The notes beneath the pieces are model-generated. The model saw nothing but the letters and a program-made list of their open reading frames with translations, made no database searches and was not told where the DNA came from. Position numbers and translations under genes: made by a program. Below are positions 1 to 12,995 of a DNA stretch of 64,000 bases, piece after piece. The stretch covers positions 268,532,131 through 268,596,130 of the forward strand of contig CM041779.1 of the NCBI GenBank assembly GCA_023374045.1, given 5' to 3'. Position 1 is the stretch's first letter, and every line of letters begins with the position of its first letter. The DNA comes from Limonium bicolor (Eukaryota; Streptophyta; Magnoliopsida; Caryophyllales; Plumbaginaceae).

Positions 1-1118
1 TTCTAATGATGGGGGATTGGATGGTAGTGGTTTTAGATGATGTTTAGGCCTTGTTTGGTGACATCTAAAGGCCTTAAAAAGTGTAAACAGGTGTTAGGTT
101 GATGTGAGAGTTGTGAACTTAAGATCACAAGAGTAAAATTAAGTATAACGGGATGACGGGGTTAACTATGGGCGCATTAGTCGTTAAACAATCATATTAA
201 GTTAGTTAATGGAAGAATTGTATATTATACTTGTTGTAGATTATTGGAAGAGATAATAATGACAGACCACAAACAATAGAGTGGACCTTGGTGACAGGTA
301 TGGTTTTCTTGCAGCCTGTGTTCTACCGGATTACACCGGCTTGTGTGCCAACCTGTTTTTCTGTGTGTTTGCCACCTTGCAAGAATAAGCATGAAATGAG
401 TTGACAGTAATTCATTTATGTGGCGTACTTGGTTCCGATACCGTTTAACCTCAAATATGTGTTTAACCTTAGCTAACCGACTCTAGGATCACATAAGAGA
501 TCGATATTCGGATTTAACGACCCAAACCATGGGAACGTTCTAACCACGGCTATGCGTGAGTTAGTTGTGTGTTGTTTGTGCGTGTAAGTATGTTTACCTC
601 CCTTGTGTGTTTGACCTGGTTGTAACACCATATGGTATATGGATGTGATAGGTTCCATAATGGAGTTCTTAACTATATATATATATATATATTAATGGGG
701 GTGAAGAATCCGGTCGTTCTGGTCGCGCGTTGTTTGGGAGTTGGAATCCATATTTGACTTACCTTCCTCTCTGTTATGTTATGGTTGTTTTCCCTTCTTG
801 GATTACAATCACTGGTAAGCTTAACCAAAGCTTACCTACCTCGATTATTGTTCGGGGCAAGGGGGATATGTGTATAGTGTGAACGGTTCTATATTAAGCC
901 CGAAATATCTAAGTAAGTGTGTACGGTGTGTTTGGAACTATGTATATCCGACACATCTTAAGTAAGTATACATTCTCTAAGTGGAACAATAAATTATTGT
1001 GTAACGAGTTTAACATGGGAATAGAAAGATTCTCTAGGCTCCAAAGAGAAAACTAACTCTCATCTTGGGGTACGAGCCCTCACGTGACTCTCCCCGAGTT
1101 ATGTTGTATGTATGTTAA
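1..1118 (+). mobile_element. 5' LTR (left part) of the outer LARD-like Ty3/Gypsy element
   Basis: Matches 29934-31036 in the complete 3' LTR almost base for base, so the window opens about 2.7 kb inside a 5' LTR whose start lies outside. The match stops at 1118, where a solo LTR is inserted, and resumes at 5547. It contains conserved LTR blocks: the imperfect hairpin near 293-325 around an ACAGGT/ACCTGT pair, a CCGG-bracketed block near 327-340, and the block near 700-735 ending GCGCGTTGTTTGGGAG. A short (TA)n run lies at 674-693. No coding capacity is expected; the short frames here are chance. Confidence 0.85.
1114..1118. repeat. Target-site duplication GTTAA (left) of solo LTR A
   Basis: GTTAA directly precedes the TG of the LTR. 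The same five bases follow its terminal CA at 5542-5546. Removing 1119-5546 rejoins the outer LTR without a gap relative to its sister copy at 31036-31037. Confidence 0.92.
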
Positions 1119-3548
1119 TGAAATACCCCAAACCTTGATATGTTGTTTAAATGTTAAACTATGGTATTTAAAGGCTAAAAAGTGCCTGAGAAACATTAGT
1201 GAACAATTTAAACCATAGTAAAAACACAATAAAGCACTAAGACACAGTTTGAGCAAAACATGCTCTAAGCTTGGACTGAACTTGGTTGGGACCCAATGAG
1301 CCTAACAGGACTTATTAATACTCAATTATGATTTAATAAGGCTAATTAAGTCCTTAGGAAACTTTGGTAGACAACTAAACCAAACAAAACACAAATAAAT
1401 ACCTTAAAGTCAATAAGAGCAAAAATGTGCTCTAAGCTTGGGATAGTCTTGGTTACGACCTAATGAGCTTACCAAGACCTTATTTATATGTTAATGAACA
1501 TATTAAACCAATTACCAAAGAAAACCAGCTTGAAAACAAGTTAAAACACAAAATGTGCTTTAAGGAGTCTTAAAGCACATTTTTGAAAAATTGTCTTGTA
1601 AATGAGTTTTGAGTGGCTAAATGTCCATCATTACTCTCTAATTAACATGTGTACTACTTAGTATCACATTAGGAAGTCTAAATCAATGGGAAATCAAAAA
1701 TTTCACAACTATGTGCCTTGTTTTGTGAATAGTAACTAAATTAAGCAAGTCTATAACATAAGTCAATATAAGTAAGTTAATTGGTCAACAAAGACCAAAA
1801 ACACCCCTACGTAACATAAGGGGGGGTTTTTATTGTGGTGAGTCACCACTCTTGCTAGCTTGTTAAGTAAATAAGATGACAACTAAAGTTTACTATTTAC
1901 TTTATAAGTAATATCTTGTAAAAGCAAGCTCTCATTTCATTCCTTCCTTTCCCACTCATTTCCACCGTCTCCAACCTCCTCCCTCCTCTCTCCATCGGTT
2001 TTGCTACAGCAAGTAGCCATTCTCCAACTTCCATTGCTTGTAACTCCTAGCTCCATGGTCCAAATTCAATTTCAAGACCACCATTCTTCTAGTTAGACCA
2101 AGCTCTTTACTTCTATCTTTTCAAATCTTCTAAGCTTCATTCGGTGCCATGGAGATTCACCATTGATGGAGCTTGACCTCATCTTTTCACACCTTGTTGT
2201 TCTCCATTGCTTCAAGGTAAGGAAACTCAAAGAAAAACTCCATTTCCTCTTGTTTTTGTGTTGGCCAAAAATTCACCATGTAATGCTGTCTTCTTTTGGT
2301 CCTTTCATAGCTTCATTCCAATCTTCCAAGGGCTTGGTGGAGTCCTCTCTTGCTACTTAGTCAAACTCTCTTCCAATTCCAAGGTAAAACATTCATTGTT
2401 GTGTTTTAAGACAATATATATAACCTAGGGTTTGTAAATGAGTTTAAGCATGAAGCTTAAATGCTCATTGGTTTTACTTGTGTAATGATTAGAACATTGG
2501 CAAATAACCAAGTCCTCTTGCCGATTTCCAAACAAGGAAGAACAAGAGTGTTCAAGTAATAATCTTGAAGAAAAGAGGTAAACAAACTATCTCAATGTAG
2601 TTTAAATGCCTAGGAAAAATGAGCTTGATTTGGTTAATAAAATACCTAAGGAGCCAATGGTGAATGACATAGGAAAATACTCTCAAGGAGTTTATTAAGG
2701 GCATATGTATTGTTGGGTGTATTTGCAGGTCAAAGGCATTATATATATATATGGAAATTCAGTGTTTATGGTTTATACAATTTAAGGGCCTAAGTGCCAA
2801 GCAATTTAATTATGCACTATATTGTGATGTAGTGTAAATTTGGTGAAGTTTGGTGTGTGAGAATGTTCTTGATGGATTTAAGTGTTCTTGGATGTTTAAT
2901 GGTGAAAACTATGTGTTTTGGTGTAAGAATATACAGAGAAGCTATGGCAAAATTTAGTTGGTAAACAAAGGAGTTTATGTGTTCTAATGAGATTTTATGA
3001 CCTAGAAGGTACTAGGAATGGTTAAGTGTAAAGATGGTGAAAGAAAGTGGATTAAGGTGTTTTATGTGTTATGATGCCTTGGACATAGTCTTGGAGGATT
3101 TAGGAGTAAATGAGTGTTTTATACACATCAAAGTCATGTTATGAGAAGTATAAAGTCTTGTGCAAGTTTTGGTATACAAAGGAAAAACAATGTCTTGCAA
3201 AGATCTAAGTGTAAACTTGTGGAAATAGTAGAAGTTGGGTGAAGGAGATGCTTGTGTGAGAAGTGGTGCTTTTAGGAGTAGTGGTAAGGGTGGTAAGATA
3301 ACATTTTGGTTAGTGGAGTAATAGGCATGAAACTACCACCTAGAAAACCTAAGGAAAAACATTACAAGTGTTAAGAGATTTTGGTAAGAAAAGTGAGTAA
3401 CAAGTTGGACAATGTTTTAAGGAGGTTCAAGGTGATATCATGGTATTAGAATATACCTAATACCACATGGGAAGCTTGGGTAATCAATGGATAAAGAGAA
3501 TAGATGAAACAAGACTAGAAAATGTCAATTTGGGAATTCTGTTACAGT

Positions 3549-3729
3549 GGTCCGGGACTTAGGTATTGGATGATGTCCCGGACCATGCTTGAAAAATGGC
3601 CGAGAGTTGCACAAACACCCTGGTCCGGGACTTGGGGTCGGTACAAGGTCCCAGACCAATGTTAAAAATCAGCCGAGAGTTTCTATAAGTGTTGGTCCGG
3701 GACTTAAGGTAAGGACCAAGTCCCGGACC
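3549..3729 (+). repeat. Hairpin array: three palindromes at ~72-bp period
   Basis: Each unit begins GGTCCGGGAC and ends with its reverse complement about 16 bases later: 3549-3584, 3622-3657 (one mismatch) and 3694-3729. Spacing is 73 and 72 bp. The spacers share an AAAAAT run and a CCGAGAGT word. It sits mid-LTR, downstream of the leader-like part and upstream of the conserved 3' blocks, the position of the comparable arrays in the other LTRs of this group. Confidence 0.9.
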
Positions 3730-5094
3730 ACTCTAAAAATGTTGTTTAAGGTATGAAAATGATAGGTAATGATGTTATAAGGTTGTTTAGGACATGTTAG
3801 GTGAGTTATAAATACAATCAAATGGGAGAAAAGTTGTAATAAAATGTGGAAGTAAAACAAGTTAAAAATGTCAAGTTATTTAACTAGTTAACGGGGGTGA
3901 GTTATGAGCATTAGACTTTAAACAATCATGTTACCCCGATGTTATAAAAGTAAATGTAATGTTACCAGTTGTTCGAGAATTGTTCGAGGAACATAAGTGG
4001 ACATGATAGAGTGGACTCCGGTGACAGGTATGGTTTTCTTGCAACCTGTGTCCTACCGGATTACACCGGCTTGTATGTCAATGTGTTTTTCAGTATGTTT
4101 GCCACGTTATAAGATAAATCATGTAACGAGTTAACAGTCTTTATTGTTGTTGTGTGTTTACATACCGATACCGGTACCTCGAATGCACATGAAAGGCTAG
4201 TTAACCACTATTAGGTAAACGTAAGAGAACGGTATCCGGTAATAACATTTCCAACCTAAGGAACGTTCTAACCACGGCTATGCGTGAGTTGGTTGTGTGA
4301 TGTTGCTGTGAATGTGTGACCCTCCTTTGTGCGATTAACTCAGTTGTAATATTGTATTGCGTGCTGGTGTGATGGGTTCCACAGCGGAGTCTTTATTGTG
4401 AATATATATATATATTATGGGGGGGTGAGGAATCCGGTAGTTCCGGTCGCGCGTTGTTTGGGAGTTATTGTATACAGTTTCTTCAGCTTCCTCTCTGTTG
4501 GTTGTTTTCCTTCATTGGTCTTCAATCACCCCTGAGCTTAACCAAGGCTCTTGACTCACGTCTGTTGGGGATTATGTATGTTGCGTTCGGATCACTATAT
4601 CCGATCCATCTTTGTGTTAAGTTATCCGTTCGCCTAACAGGACGGTAACGAGTTATGTAAGCGAGCTTAGCATGAGTTTGACAGCATCCTCTAGGCTCTC
4701 CCAGTGAACTAACTATGTGCGGGGCAGTTCCTAAAGAGATCCGTACCCGTTACGTTATGTGTCGTTGATTTTACTGCAATGTTTATTGCGATGTGAGTTT
4801 GTATGTGGTTTAAATGTGAAGTAGGTGGATCATGGATATGAATCCCAATTTATAAAAGAGACGTTTATGGATTAACCCGACTAGTGGGTATGTGTCATCT
4901 ATTAAGGAAATAGCTCCATTAAAGGAGAAACACTCTAGGATCAAAGAACACAAAGAGTGATTTATTAGATGTAGATGTGTTGTCTGTATTTGTTGTGACC
5001 ACTGTTGTGGATTGTAATGTGTTTGTGTTATTTGTGTACATGCATGATTTAAATGTAATCAACCGCATGCTAAGACGACAAATAGTTGTGCGTG

Positions 5095-5160
5095 GCCCGG
5101 TAGCATGTGGGCTGCGGAATTACCATACCAGCAAAGGTGCTGAGCCCCTGGGGGGCCACC
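5095..5160 (+). other. Conserved LTR 3' hairpin block in solo LTR A
   Basis: A GCCCG...GGGC stem around AGCATG is followed by an ACCAGCAAAGGTGCTGAGCCCC motif (given in part) and a GGGG run that can pair back. The block is followed by a CAGGTACAAGGAGCTGG-like segment (5183-5198). It recurs at 5861-5928, 15955-16020 and 31355-31421, and on the reverse strand near 12380-12452 and 33405-33470. Conservation exceeds that of the surrounding LTR, which suggests a functional RNA or DNA element (inference). Confidence 0.65.
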
Positions 5161-5546
5161 CTTTCTTCTCTTTCCTATTTCAGGTACAAGGAGCTGGAAG
5201 CCGTTCGAGAGTAGGGGGGTAGTTGTTTTTACATGGATCGCCATTTAAATGGTATATGTATTGTAGGTGTAGTAAGACCGAAATTGTTATCGGCATTAGT
5301 TTGTAAATACTCGGTACAGTTGGAATGCGTATGTATGTTGGTTGTTGTTAATAGAAAGAGATAATAATTTGTAGTTGCTCGGCAATTTAGTCCATCAGAC
5401 CGGTACAATGTAAATGTATTAGCCTTGTTAGCCACGTGGGTGGTTAACGGCGTGTAACACCAATGAGTTAAGTAATGTGATGAGTTAAGCTTTCCGCTGC
5501 AGATTGTTGCTAAGTGTATTGTTGTTAGTTGGGGTGTTACAGTTAA

Positions 5547-6294
5547 TGTGTGATATGTGTTTTTATGTTGAGTATGTTGATCATGGGTATCAACTTCAGG
5601 TTATTATAAGTGGAATTTAAGCAAAACCCGATTAAATGGGTAAATGTCGTCTAGTGAGGAGTTAGCTCCATTAAGGTAGAAACCCTGTAGGGTTAAAGAG
5701 CACAATAAGGTGATCTAACAAGCGTTAATGTGATGATTGAATTGTTTGAATCCTGATGCTTGGATGTGTGTTAAATACACGTGTGTTATGTGTTTATAGT
5801 TTTTCATGCATGATTTAAATATAATCAACCGCATGCTTAGATGACAATTAGTTGTGCGTGGCCCGGTAGCATGCGGGCTGCACGATTACCATACCAACAA
5901 AGGTGCTGAGCCCCTTGGGGGCCACCCTTTTTCCTTTTCAGGTACAAGGAGCTGGAGCCGTTCGAGAGTAGGACGGGGTGGTTATTTGTGCATGGGTAGT
6001 TATTTAATTACTTATGTATTGTAGGTGTAGTAAGACCGAAACTGTTATCGGCATTAGTTTGTAAATACTCGGTACAGTTGGAATGTAAATGTATATTGAT
6101 TGTTGGAAATGGAACGGAATGGTAATGTGTAAGTGCTCGGGAATCTGGTCCATCCGATACAATGTATAAGTATTAGCCTTGTTAGCCACGTGGGTGGTTA
6201 ACGGCGTGTAACACCAATGAATTAAGTGAATGTTGAGTTGTGTTTTTCCGCTACAAATTGTTGTTAAGTACGTCGTTGTAGTAGGGGTTTTACA
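5547..6294 (+). mobile_element. 5' LTR (right part) of the outer LARD-like element
   Basis: Resumes the LTR interrupted at 1118 and matches 31037-31792. It includes the conserved hairpin block at 5861-5928. It ends GGGGTTTTACA, one base off the family's usual GGGGTGTTACA, and is directly followed by a primer-binding site, which fixes it as the 5' rather than the 3' LTR. Confidence 0.88.
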
Positions 6295-6299
6295 AAAAG

Positions 6300-6311
6300 T
6301 GGTATTAGAGC
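6300..6311 (+). promoter_or_regulatory. Primer-binding site (initiator Met-tRNA type, one mismatch)
   Basis: TGGTATTAGAGC lies 5 bases after the LTR end. The canonical plant initiator-Met PBS is TGGTATCAGAGC, seen unmutated in the AlkB-bearing element at 51735. The single C-to-T change fits an old element. This site would prime minus-strand DNA synthesis. Confidence 0.85.
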
Positions 6312-9300
6312 GAAGTATCGCTCTGATGGCTGGAATTAATTACCGAGTTAGGAGTTTAATACTTTGGGTTAAGGGTTGAGTGATAGCGTGAGAGATACGC
6401 TAGTTAGGAATTACCAGTGTGTATTGGAAACCTACAATATCGTTCCCGTCCTCCACAATCCCTGTTTTATAACTTGGGAAAGAACACCAGAGAGATGGAA
6501 GTCCTCTCTTACTCAGGAAAACCCGATCTGGCTGTTATTAAACATCTCTGTAAGTACGGAGAACCTGTCATACGGTAGATTCTGAAAAGTGGGAATCCCG
6601 GAGACGGTTTCCATCTGAACAATGTTAGTCACATTTAATAGCGAAAATTGAAGAATCCTATGCATAGGAGAATGGAATTTCTGGCAACCTGGGTCGACAT
6701 GCCGAGCAGTCAAGAACAACCAGCTTGCAACGCACCAACCGTGCAACAAGCAAGAAGTGAAGTAATGGAACCCGAGACGCGTGTCTACGGGACCACGATT
6801 ATTAAATAATGTTGCCAACGGTAAACCAACCGACTAAGGAACTATAAAGTAGTACCCAAACAAGAGACAAGTCTCAGTAACCACGACAAATGTGTGGAAC
6901 GGGCTACGAAGAAGATACAATACTAAGTAAAAAGGGGACCCCAAGAATGGGAAACACCCTAGTTAATGATTATCATGTGAAGACAATGAGAAGCCGCCCA
7001 GAAGGTTTATTGTCAAGACTGTAAGATCAAAGTAAGGGCCAAAAGGCCACTGAATATGGTGCAGGTAAAAACAATACCGCAACCAGTAAATGTTCAGCCG
7101 ATAGCCAGTTAACATGGTGCACTAGCCATGGCAAGTGCTGCTATAACAGGGTGTTCCGGGAAAATTCTAACAACTATGAAGTACTTAGTAAAGTGCCATG
7201 AAGTCGAATGAAATAGTCATAACCTCGAGAGGGCTTAACAGCCTAACCCTTGTAATTGGGAATACACCATTCAGCGAGAAGCTAGACTCGGTTAAGCCAA
7301 GAAGACGTTGTAATACCATGAGAATTTTTCTTTCAAACTCGGATTTATTTCAAACTCCTTTTCAAAACCAAAATTTCTTTCAAACCAATACTTATTTCTA
7401 ACCTTCTTTTAAACCAAACCAGAGGACCTACGCCGGCCTCAACGCCACATGGTAGGTAAGCTACACCCAGTTCACTTTTGAACAACCGGACGGAAATCGG
7501 ATGACCCGAGGGTGTCAACCCGTGGGAATGGATTGAGTTCATACTAAATACAACAGTTGACAGACTTTCCCTTGATTAAGTTCGGGAAGCACTGAATGCA
7601 TGTATCATAAGACAATATAAGGGAGTTGACAATAGAATACTTCACCTAGGCGTGTAACGGACACTACGAGTGTACAAAAATGAAATGTGGGACGACCGCA
7701 CTCCGATAGGAGCTTGCGGGCCTGACGGACTCATTCATGAGTTAGTCGGGTAAGTAGTAATGTATCAGTAGGGTACCTCATGTATGTATACGAGTAGAGT
7801 CGGGAACACGGGAAGTAGTCGACTCCGTACTACGGTCAGTAGTAAAGGTCAAACAAGAGCAACTGATTACCATGAATGGTTAGAGTAAAAGGACTCAGTT
7901 AAGTCAACGAGACTAAGGGAATTAGTGAATTTATTTCAAGGAAGTGTTTAAGAGTCAGGAAGTGTGAAGTGCACTGGTTAGTAAGTAAAGACATAGCATA
8001 TGTCTCAAGTGTCATGAGGGAAAACATGATAGCTGGAACGAATATCCAGCCTATACATGGTAAGGCAGATGCCTAATGTGGACACATTAATGTGCAACAA
8101 ACGGGATGAAACTCCCGGAATGATCATCTAGACTACTGGGGAATATCGATCTTCACAGAAGAGGATAGTAAACCCAGCTAAGAACACAAAATGGCGTAGT
8201 TAACTAACACACCAATAAGTGCAAGCCAGATGTGATGGCATAACTTAGCAACACCCAGGAACAATCCTTGAGGGGTGTTTGGATCAACGATTGTTGAACG
8301 AAATAACGTGACAGAAAGGCAAGGGTTGAAACTAACACTCAGTTTAAACATAAGTCGTCCGGAGGCAGACTGACATTCCTAAGGGACATCCCATGAAAGG
8401 AAGCATGATGCAATGACCTTGTCATGGAGCCCAATATAACATCCAAACCATGTGATGGCGTATGAAGAAGTAAAATTTATATGAACAGCTTATAATAAGC
8501 ACAGCTCGAGGGAATGAGGCATATAAGCCACAAACTAAATGTGTTACGTAAATTTAATTGATTATGGAAGTTATGTTGTACAAGTGAATAGAGCGGAGAA
8601 TGAACCACTACTTTAAGAGTGGGGATACCGCTCCATATTGTGAGACCGCGGGAGCGGTAGTTATGTGAACCAAGTTCAAGAAATATGTTAAGGATTGACC
8701 ATGTTGTTATTGCGGGAGAGCAGTTAGTTTAGTAGCATGTGTGTATAAAGTGAAGCACCGAGTGAGCAATGCTCAAGGAGCATAAAGACTTGAAAAAAAA
8801 TAGTGTATTCAGTAGTCATTCAAATGAATGATGAACCATAATACGAATAATGAAGGTACATGAGCGGAAACTAACATAATAGTGTATGCCGTGTGAGTTA
8901 GTGTTGTACAAGAAGTAAGAACACGGTGCGCAGTAAGCGACCGTTGTAGGAGTATTGTTAGGCAATAATATGGCGAATAAGTAGAGTTGTGAGTTAAACT
9001 CGGTGGAGGTGCAAGGAAGTGATAGTAAATGGACTGGGCAGTAAGCCAGTAGCCAGTATTATGAGATGAGGATCTCGTTGGAACGTGATGTGGATTCCTA
9101 TTGCAGTTGCATAAGGAATGGAAGGGTAGTCTTAGTGAATTTACACGGTAAGCAAAGTTGAAAGCGTCGGGATAAGAATCCCCGATTGCTAAGTAACCAA
9201 CCCGTAGTGAATACGGAAGTCATGCAAACGCACCAGTAAATACCAACCATCACAATAGTAAACAAAGGCGGAAAGAGACCTCTAACGCTATAATGATCGA

Positions 9301-11237
9301 TGCATAGGAAATGCAAGGTCGTACAAATGAAAGAGTACATGTACAAAACCAAATATGGAGGCATGATTAGCAATAAGTGACTGTAGTAACAGGGAATACC
9401 AAATACCGGTATGCAATATACCTCAAGTGTTGGAAATAACCGAGGGAGCACTACATATTAGGTAGTAGCTCGACCTCAACCAACAGTAAGTCGGAAGAAG
9501 CAAAGTGAATAGTCATGAAATACATAGCAGTATACACAGTAAATTGTTAGAGAACTGGATGGAAATTTATTACTCACCGAATTTGCGCACGGTAAAAGAT
9601 ATGAAGGTGATAAATCGGAGATGTACAATACAGTAAGAATAATGAATGGGGCAAACTAAGCTCTAAAGTTATCAGGGTCACGCAGCAGGAGCTAGTGGAC
9701 CCGTGATTCAGATGTTGAATATGCATGGTGAATACGAGAAATGGCTAATTTCTGACAGGCCAGAATCGAAACCGATTATGAGTTAAATAAACTCCAATGA
9801 GAATTCTTAGTTTAGGGACTAAACCGACAATATGGTTAAGATCCTCTAACCAGAACGCATTGTATAACAGACCGCATGGGAGTTAAAACATTTCACGGCG
9901 GCAGAACATTTTAAACCAATGTTCAGTGATTGATTACGTGGGCGTAATCCCTTTAAGGGGGGTAGAGCCTAAAAACGCTTAGTGTGTTTTGACGTACAAG
10001 TGTACGTGAACTATGGTGTGCATAGCACAAAATAATTTGTTTTGATGATTGGTGCGTATGTAATATGAACATACGCATTCATTCATGGTTTAATTGTGGT
10101 AATTGCGCACAGAAGATGCGAATACCATTGTGATAAGTGTGTCCACTATTTTTAACTGTTGTGTGAGAGTACAAGTGTAGGGAGTAGAGAAACTCCTGGG
10201 GAACAAAACCCCCGACAGTATATAAATTAAAAACCGTGTATTTTTTGTATTTTGATATATATATTCTATATACAGTATTGTGATTTATGAAGGGGTATGA
10301 AACCGACATAGAACCTAGTGAGAATTAGATTCCCTAGGTAACTTGTTTATGAGTGATGATTCATGGATGCTGATGTACTAACCTTGAAGATGTAATGATT
10401 ATGACTAGAATGACTAAAAAGATAGAAAATTGGAAATGTGTACTACTTGATGCTTGAAAATGAAGTGGGAAGTGGAACTTGTTTGCATGCGATCAAGGGA
10501 ATCCGAACACCAATTGGGGTGGAAGGATAGTTCGACACTGATGCTGATCACATCAGGGGTGGACGACTCTTGAAGCTCCCTATAAGTGGTCACAAATAAC
10601 CACATTAAGAAAGATGCAAAGACAATAATTGGACTTGGAGTTGTATTGCGTTTTCAAAAGATTTTCATTGGTATTTCCAAAACTTTCAATTGATACTTTT
10701 AAATAAAGGATTCTCTTATACTTAACTCTTAAAGAATATTTTTTGTATTACTTGCTCACGAGCTGAGGACGTATGAGCCTTTGTCTTTGGACCGGTGACA
10801 TAAGAAGTATATATGTTAAAAATTAAGTGATTGATCTCCCAAAGGAACGGGACCCAAAGGTGTCCATTGCACAACCGTTTTCTAGGATCACAGTGTATAT
10901 GTACTCGCAGGGAGTCCATGAGAGATGGAAAAAGGAATTTTTGATTGTTGTACATGCTAAGACATGTTGTGTGTAGGTGTAATAATGTTATCTTGACCTT
11001 GAGTCCAATTGTGGTTGCGTCTGAATTTGGTTATGTTACCCAGACCTGAGAGTCTTGCTGATGGGGATATGTGGATACAAATGTGGTTTTACCAGGACCG
11101 TACCGTTTGAGGTTATTATATTTAAGGTATGTTATGTTATGGATGTGTTTATGTTTGTTATGTAAGGTATGTTTTGGTATGGAGGTTTTATCTGGCAGTA
11201 ATTCCCGGATTCTATGGAAGGATATGAGGGAAATTGT

Positions 11238-11272
11238 GAACTTCGAGGACGAAGTTCTTTTAAGGGGTAGAT
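11238..11272 (+). promoter_or_regulatory. Hairpin plus polypurine tract before the LTR (first copy)
   Basis: A perfect 8-bp stem (11238-11245 with 11250-11257, GAACTTCG/CGAAGTTC) with an AGGA loop is directly followed by a TTTTAAGGGG-type tract that primes plus-strand synthesis, then TGAAATACCCC at 11273. The same hairpin-PPT arrangement occurs at 27217-27252 and at 58142-58175 in the AlkB-bearing element. Confidence 0.75.
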
Positions 11273-11911
11273 TGAAATACCCCAAACCTTGATATTTGTT
11301 TAAATATTAAAAATATGGTATTTTAAGGCTAAAAGTGCCTTAGAAACATAGTGAACAATTTAAAAACATAGTAGAAAACAATAAAGTACCATAAACAATT
11401 TGAGCAAAACAAGCTCTAAGCTTGGGATAACCTTGGTTAAGACTCAAGGAAGCTTACCAAGACTTTATTAACATGAAAAATATGATTTTCTAAGGCTAAT
11501 TAAGTCCTTAGAAAAATGGTAGACAATTTAAACAAAAACCAAGAAAAACAAGAAAACACCATTAAGTCAATTTAAGAAAATACTTGCTCTAGACTTGGTG
11601 TAACCTTGTATAAGACCTAAAGGTCATTCCTAGACCTTATTTACATATTATTGAGTGTTAAAGAATCATTCCCAAAGAAAAACAAGCTCAAAAACAAGAT
11701 AAAACACAAATGTGCTTTAAGGAGTCTTAAAGCATATTTTTGGAAAAATTGTCTTGGAAATGAGTTTTGAATGGCTAATGTCCATCATTACTCTTTAATC
11801 AACATGTGTACTACTTAGTATCAAATTAGGAAGTCTAAATCAATGGAAATCAAAAATTTCACATTATGTGCACTAATTGTGAATATCTCAATAGTGCTAG
11901 TTTAAGACATA
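11273..11911 (+). mobile_element. Truncated LTR fragment (first copy of a tandem duplication)
   Basis: Begins TGAAATACCCC and follows the 5' end of the complete LTR (27253-27900), then breaks off at about 11911. There the sequence jumps back to interior sequence equivalent to about 10834. The fragment therefore belongs to a duplication of the interior/LTR junction and is not an independent insertion. Confidence 0.85.
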
Positions 11912-12995
11912 ATCTCCCCCAAAGGAACGGGGACCAAAAGGTGTCCATTGCAACCGGGTTCTGCGGGATCACAGTGTATATGTACTCGACATGGGAGTCC
12001 ATGAAAAGATGGAAAAAGGAATTTTTGAATGCTGTACATGCTAAGTGTAACACCCCCCAACTCTAAATCCCGTAGTTAACTTCTAACGACCTCTAACATA
12101 ATCAACAAACCGCAGCGGAAATAACTTAAACAGATTTGGTGTTACCGCTGCCAGCCACCCACGTGACTGACAAGGCCTTTCCTCCCAGCATGTTACGGTC
12201 TAAATGACTGTAATACATTACAATCTCCTTAAATTACATACCGATTTGCTAAGTCTTAATTAATACAACACACTTATAAATACAACTTATAACAAAATCA
12301 AAACGAATCACAGTCCTAAATGTACCCCTGCCTACTCTCGGTCGGGTCTGATCTCCTTCGCGTACCTGTGAATGGTTGGCCATGAAATGGCTCAGCAAAA
12401 CGAATTGCTGGTATGGAATCGTGTAGCCCACATGCGACCGGGCTACACTCAACTAATTGATCGGATGAACATGCGGTTAATTTATTAACAGACATGCATA
12501 TATAAAAAACACCTGTAAACACTCAGCATGCCAATCATATAGTCAACAAACAATCAACAAGTGATCCTACTCAACGGGATCAAATCGTCGCAACAGGGTT
12601 AGCCTTCCTTCATCTCTTAACCTTATTTAAATTAAATTCTTCAGTCCTCCCGTGCCTTTCTCTTCTCGATTAGTGTAATGCTCTCATTGGTATTGTTTTA
12701 TTCAAATATTTTTCCTTACAATCCACACAACGGAATTGTGCATATACTTTTAAAGTTCTCAAGACAGTCTGACTTTGGAGACTGTTTACACAGTTTTAAC
12801 TTAGGGCAGGTGGCCCGTACCAAGTGAACACTACGCATCACAAAATAATCTGTCTCGATAGTGGCATATATACATAAATATAATACATATAACTCACCCC
12901 TGTCAATGATCATATGCCAAAGACGGGGAGCCAATCGCTTGGCTCCGGGGCAAGCGCAGCCCGTAGACGCACTCCAACGAGGTTGGTCCTATTAT

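Larger units (their letters stand above)
1119..5541 (+). mobile_element. Solo LTR A, nested in the outer 5' LTR
   Basis: Starts TGAAATACCCC and ends GGGGTGTTACA. It is flanked by the identical 5-bp duplication GTTAA at 1114-1118 and 5542-5546. At 4423 bp it is full length for the family and aligns over its whole length with the 3' LTR at 27253-31792. There is no interior, PBS or polypurine tract, so it is what remains after LTR-LTR recombination removed an element. Inside, in order: a leader with splice-like signals (about 2217-2728), a palindrome array (3549-3729), and the conserved 3' hairpin block (5095-5160). Confidence 0.93.
6295..11272 (+). mobile_element. Interior of the outer element: ~5 kb without recognisable coding (LARD-like)
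   Basis: Between a clear PBS (6300) and a clear polypurine tract (about 11258-11272) there is no frame longer than about 117 codons, and I recognise no Gag, protease, RT, RNase H or integrase motif in any frame. Long LTRs (~4.5 kb) with a non-coding interior is the architecture described as LARD (large retrotransposon derivative), a non-autonomous element mobilised by a relative's proteins. An alternative is a once-coding interior decayed beyond recognition by eye; a translated search would decide. From about 10834 on, the sequence is repeated in tandem downstream. Confidence 0.6.
10834..12045 (+). repeat. Tandem duplication across the interior/LTR boundary
   Basis: Copy 1 is about 10834-11911. 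Copy 2 starts at about 11912 (ATCTCCCCCAAAGGAACGG against ATCTCCCAAAGGAACGG at 10834), is interrupted at 12045 by solo LTR B, resumes at 26922 and continues into the complete 3' LTR. Both copies contain the words CACAGTGTATATGTACTCG and GACATGTTGTGTG. The unit is about 1.08 kb and the break has a short ATCTCCC-like microhomology. It predates solo LTR B, which split copy 2. Confidence 0.8.

Noticed and set aside
9098..9451. Reverse-strand 117-codon frame in the outer element interior
   Set aside because: Antisense to the element, Tyr/Phe/Cys-rich, no recognisable domain; about the longest expected by chance over 5 kb.
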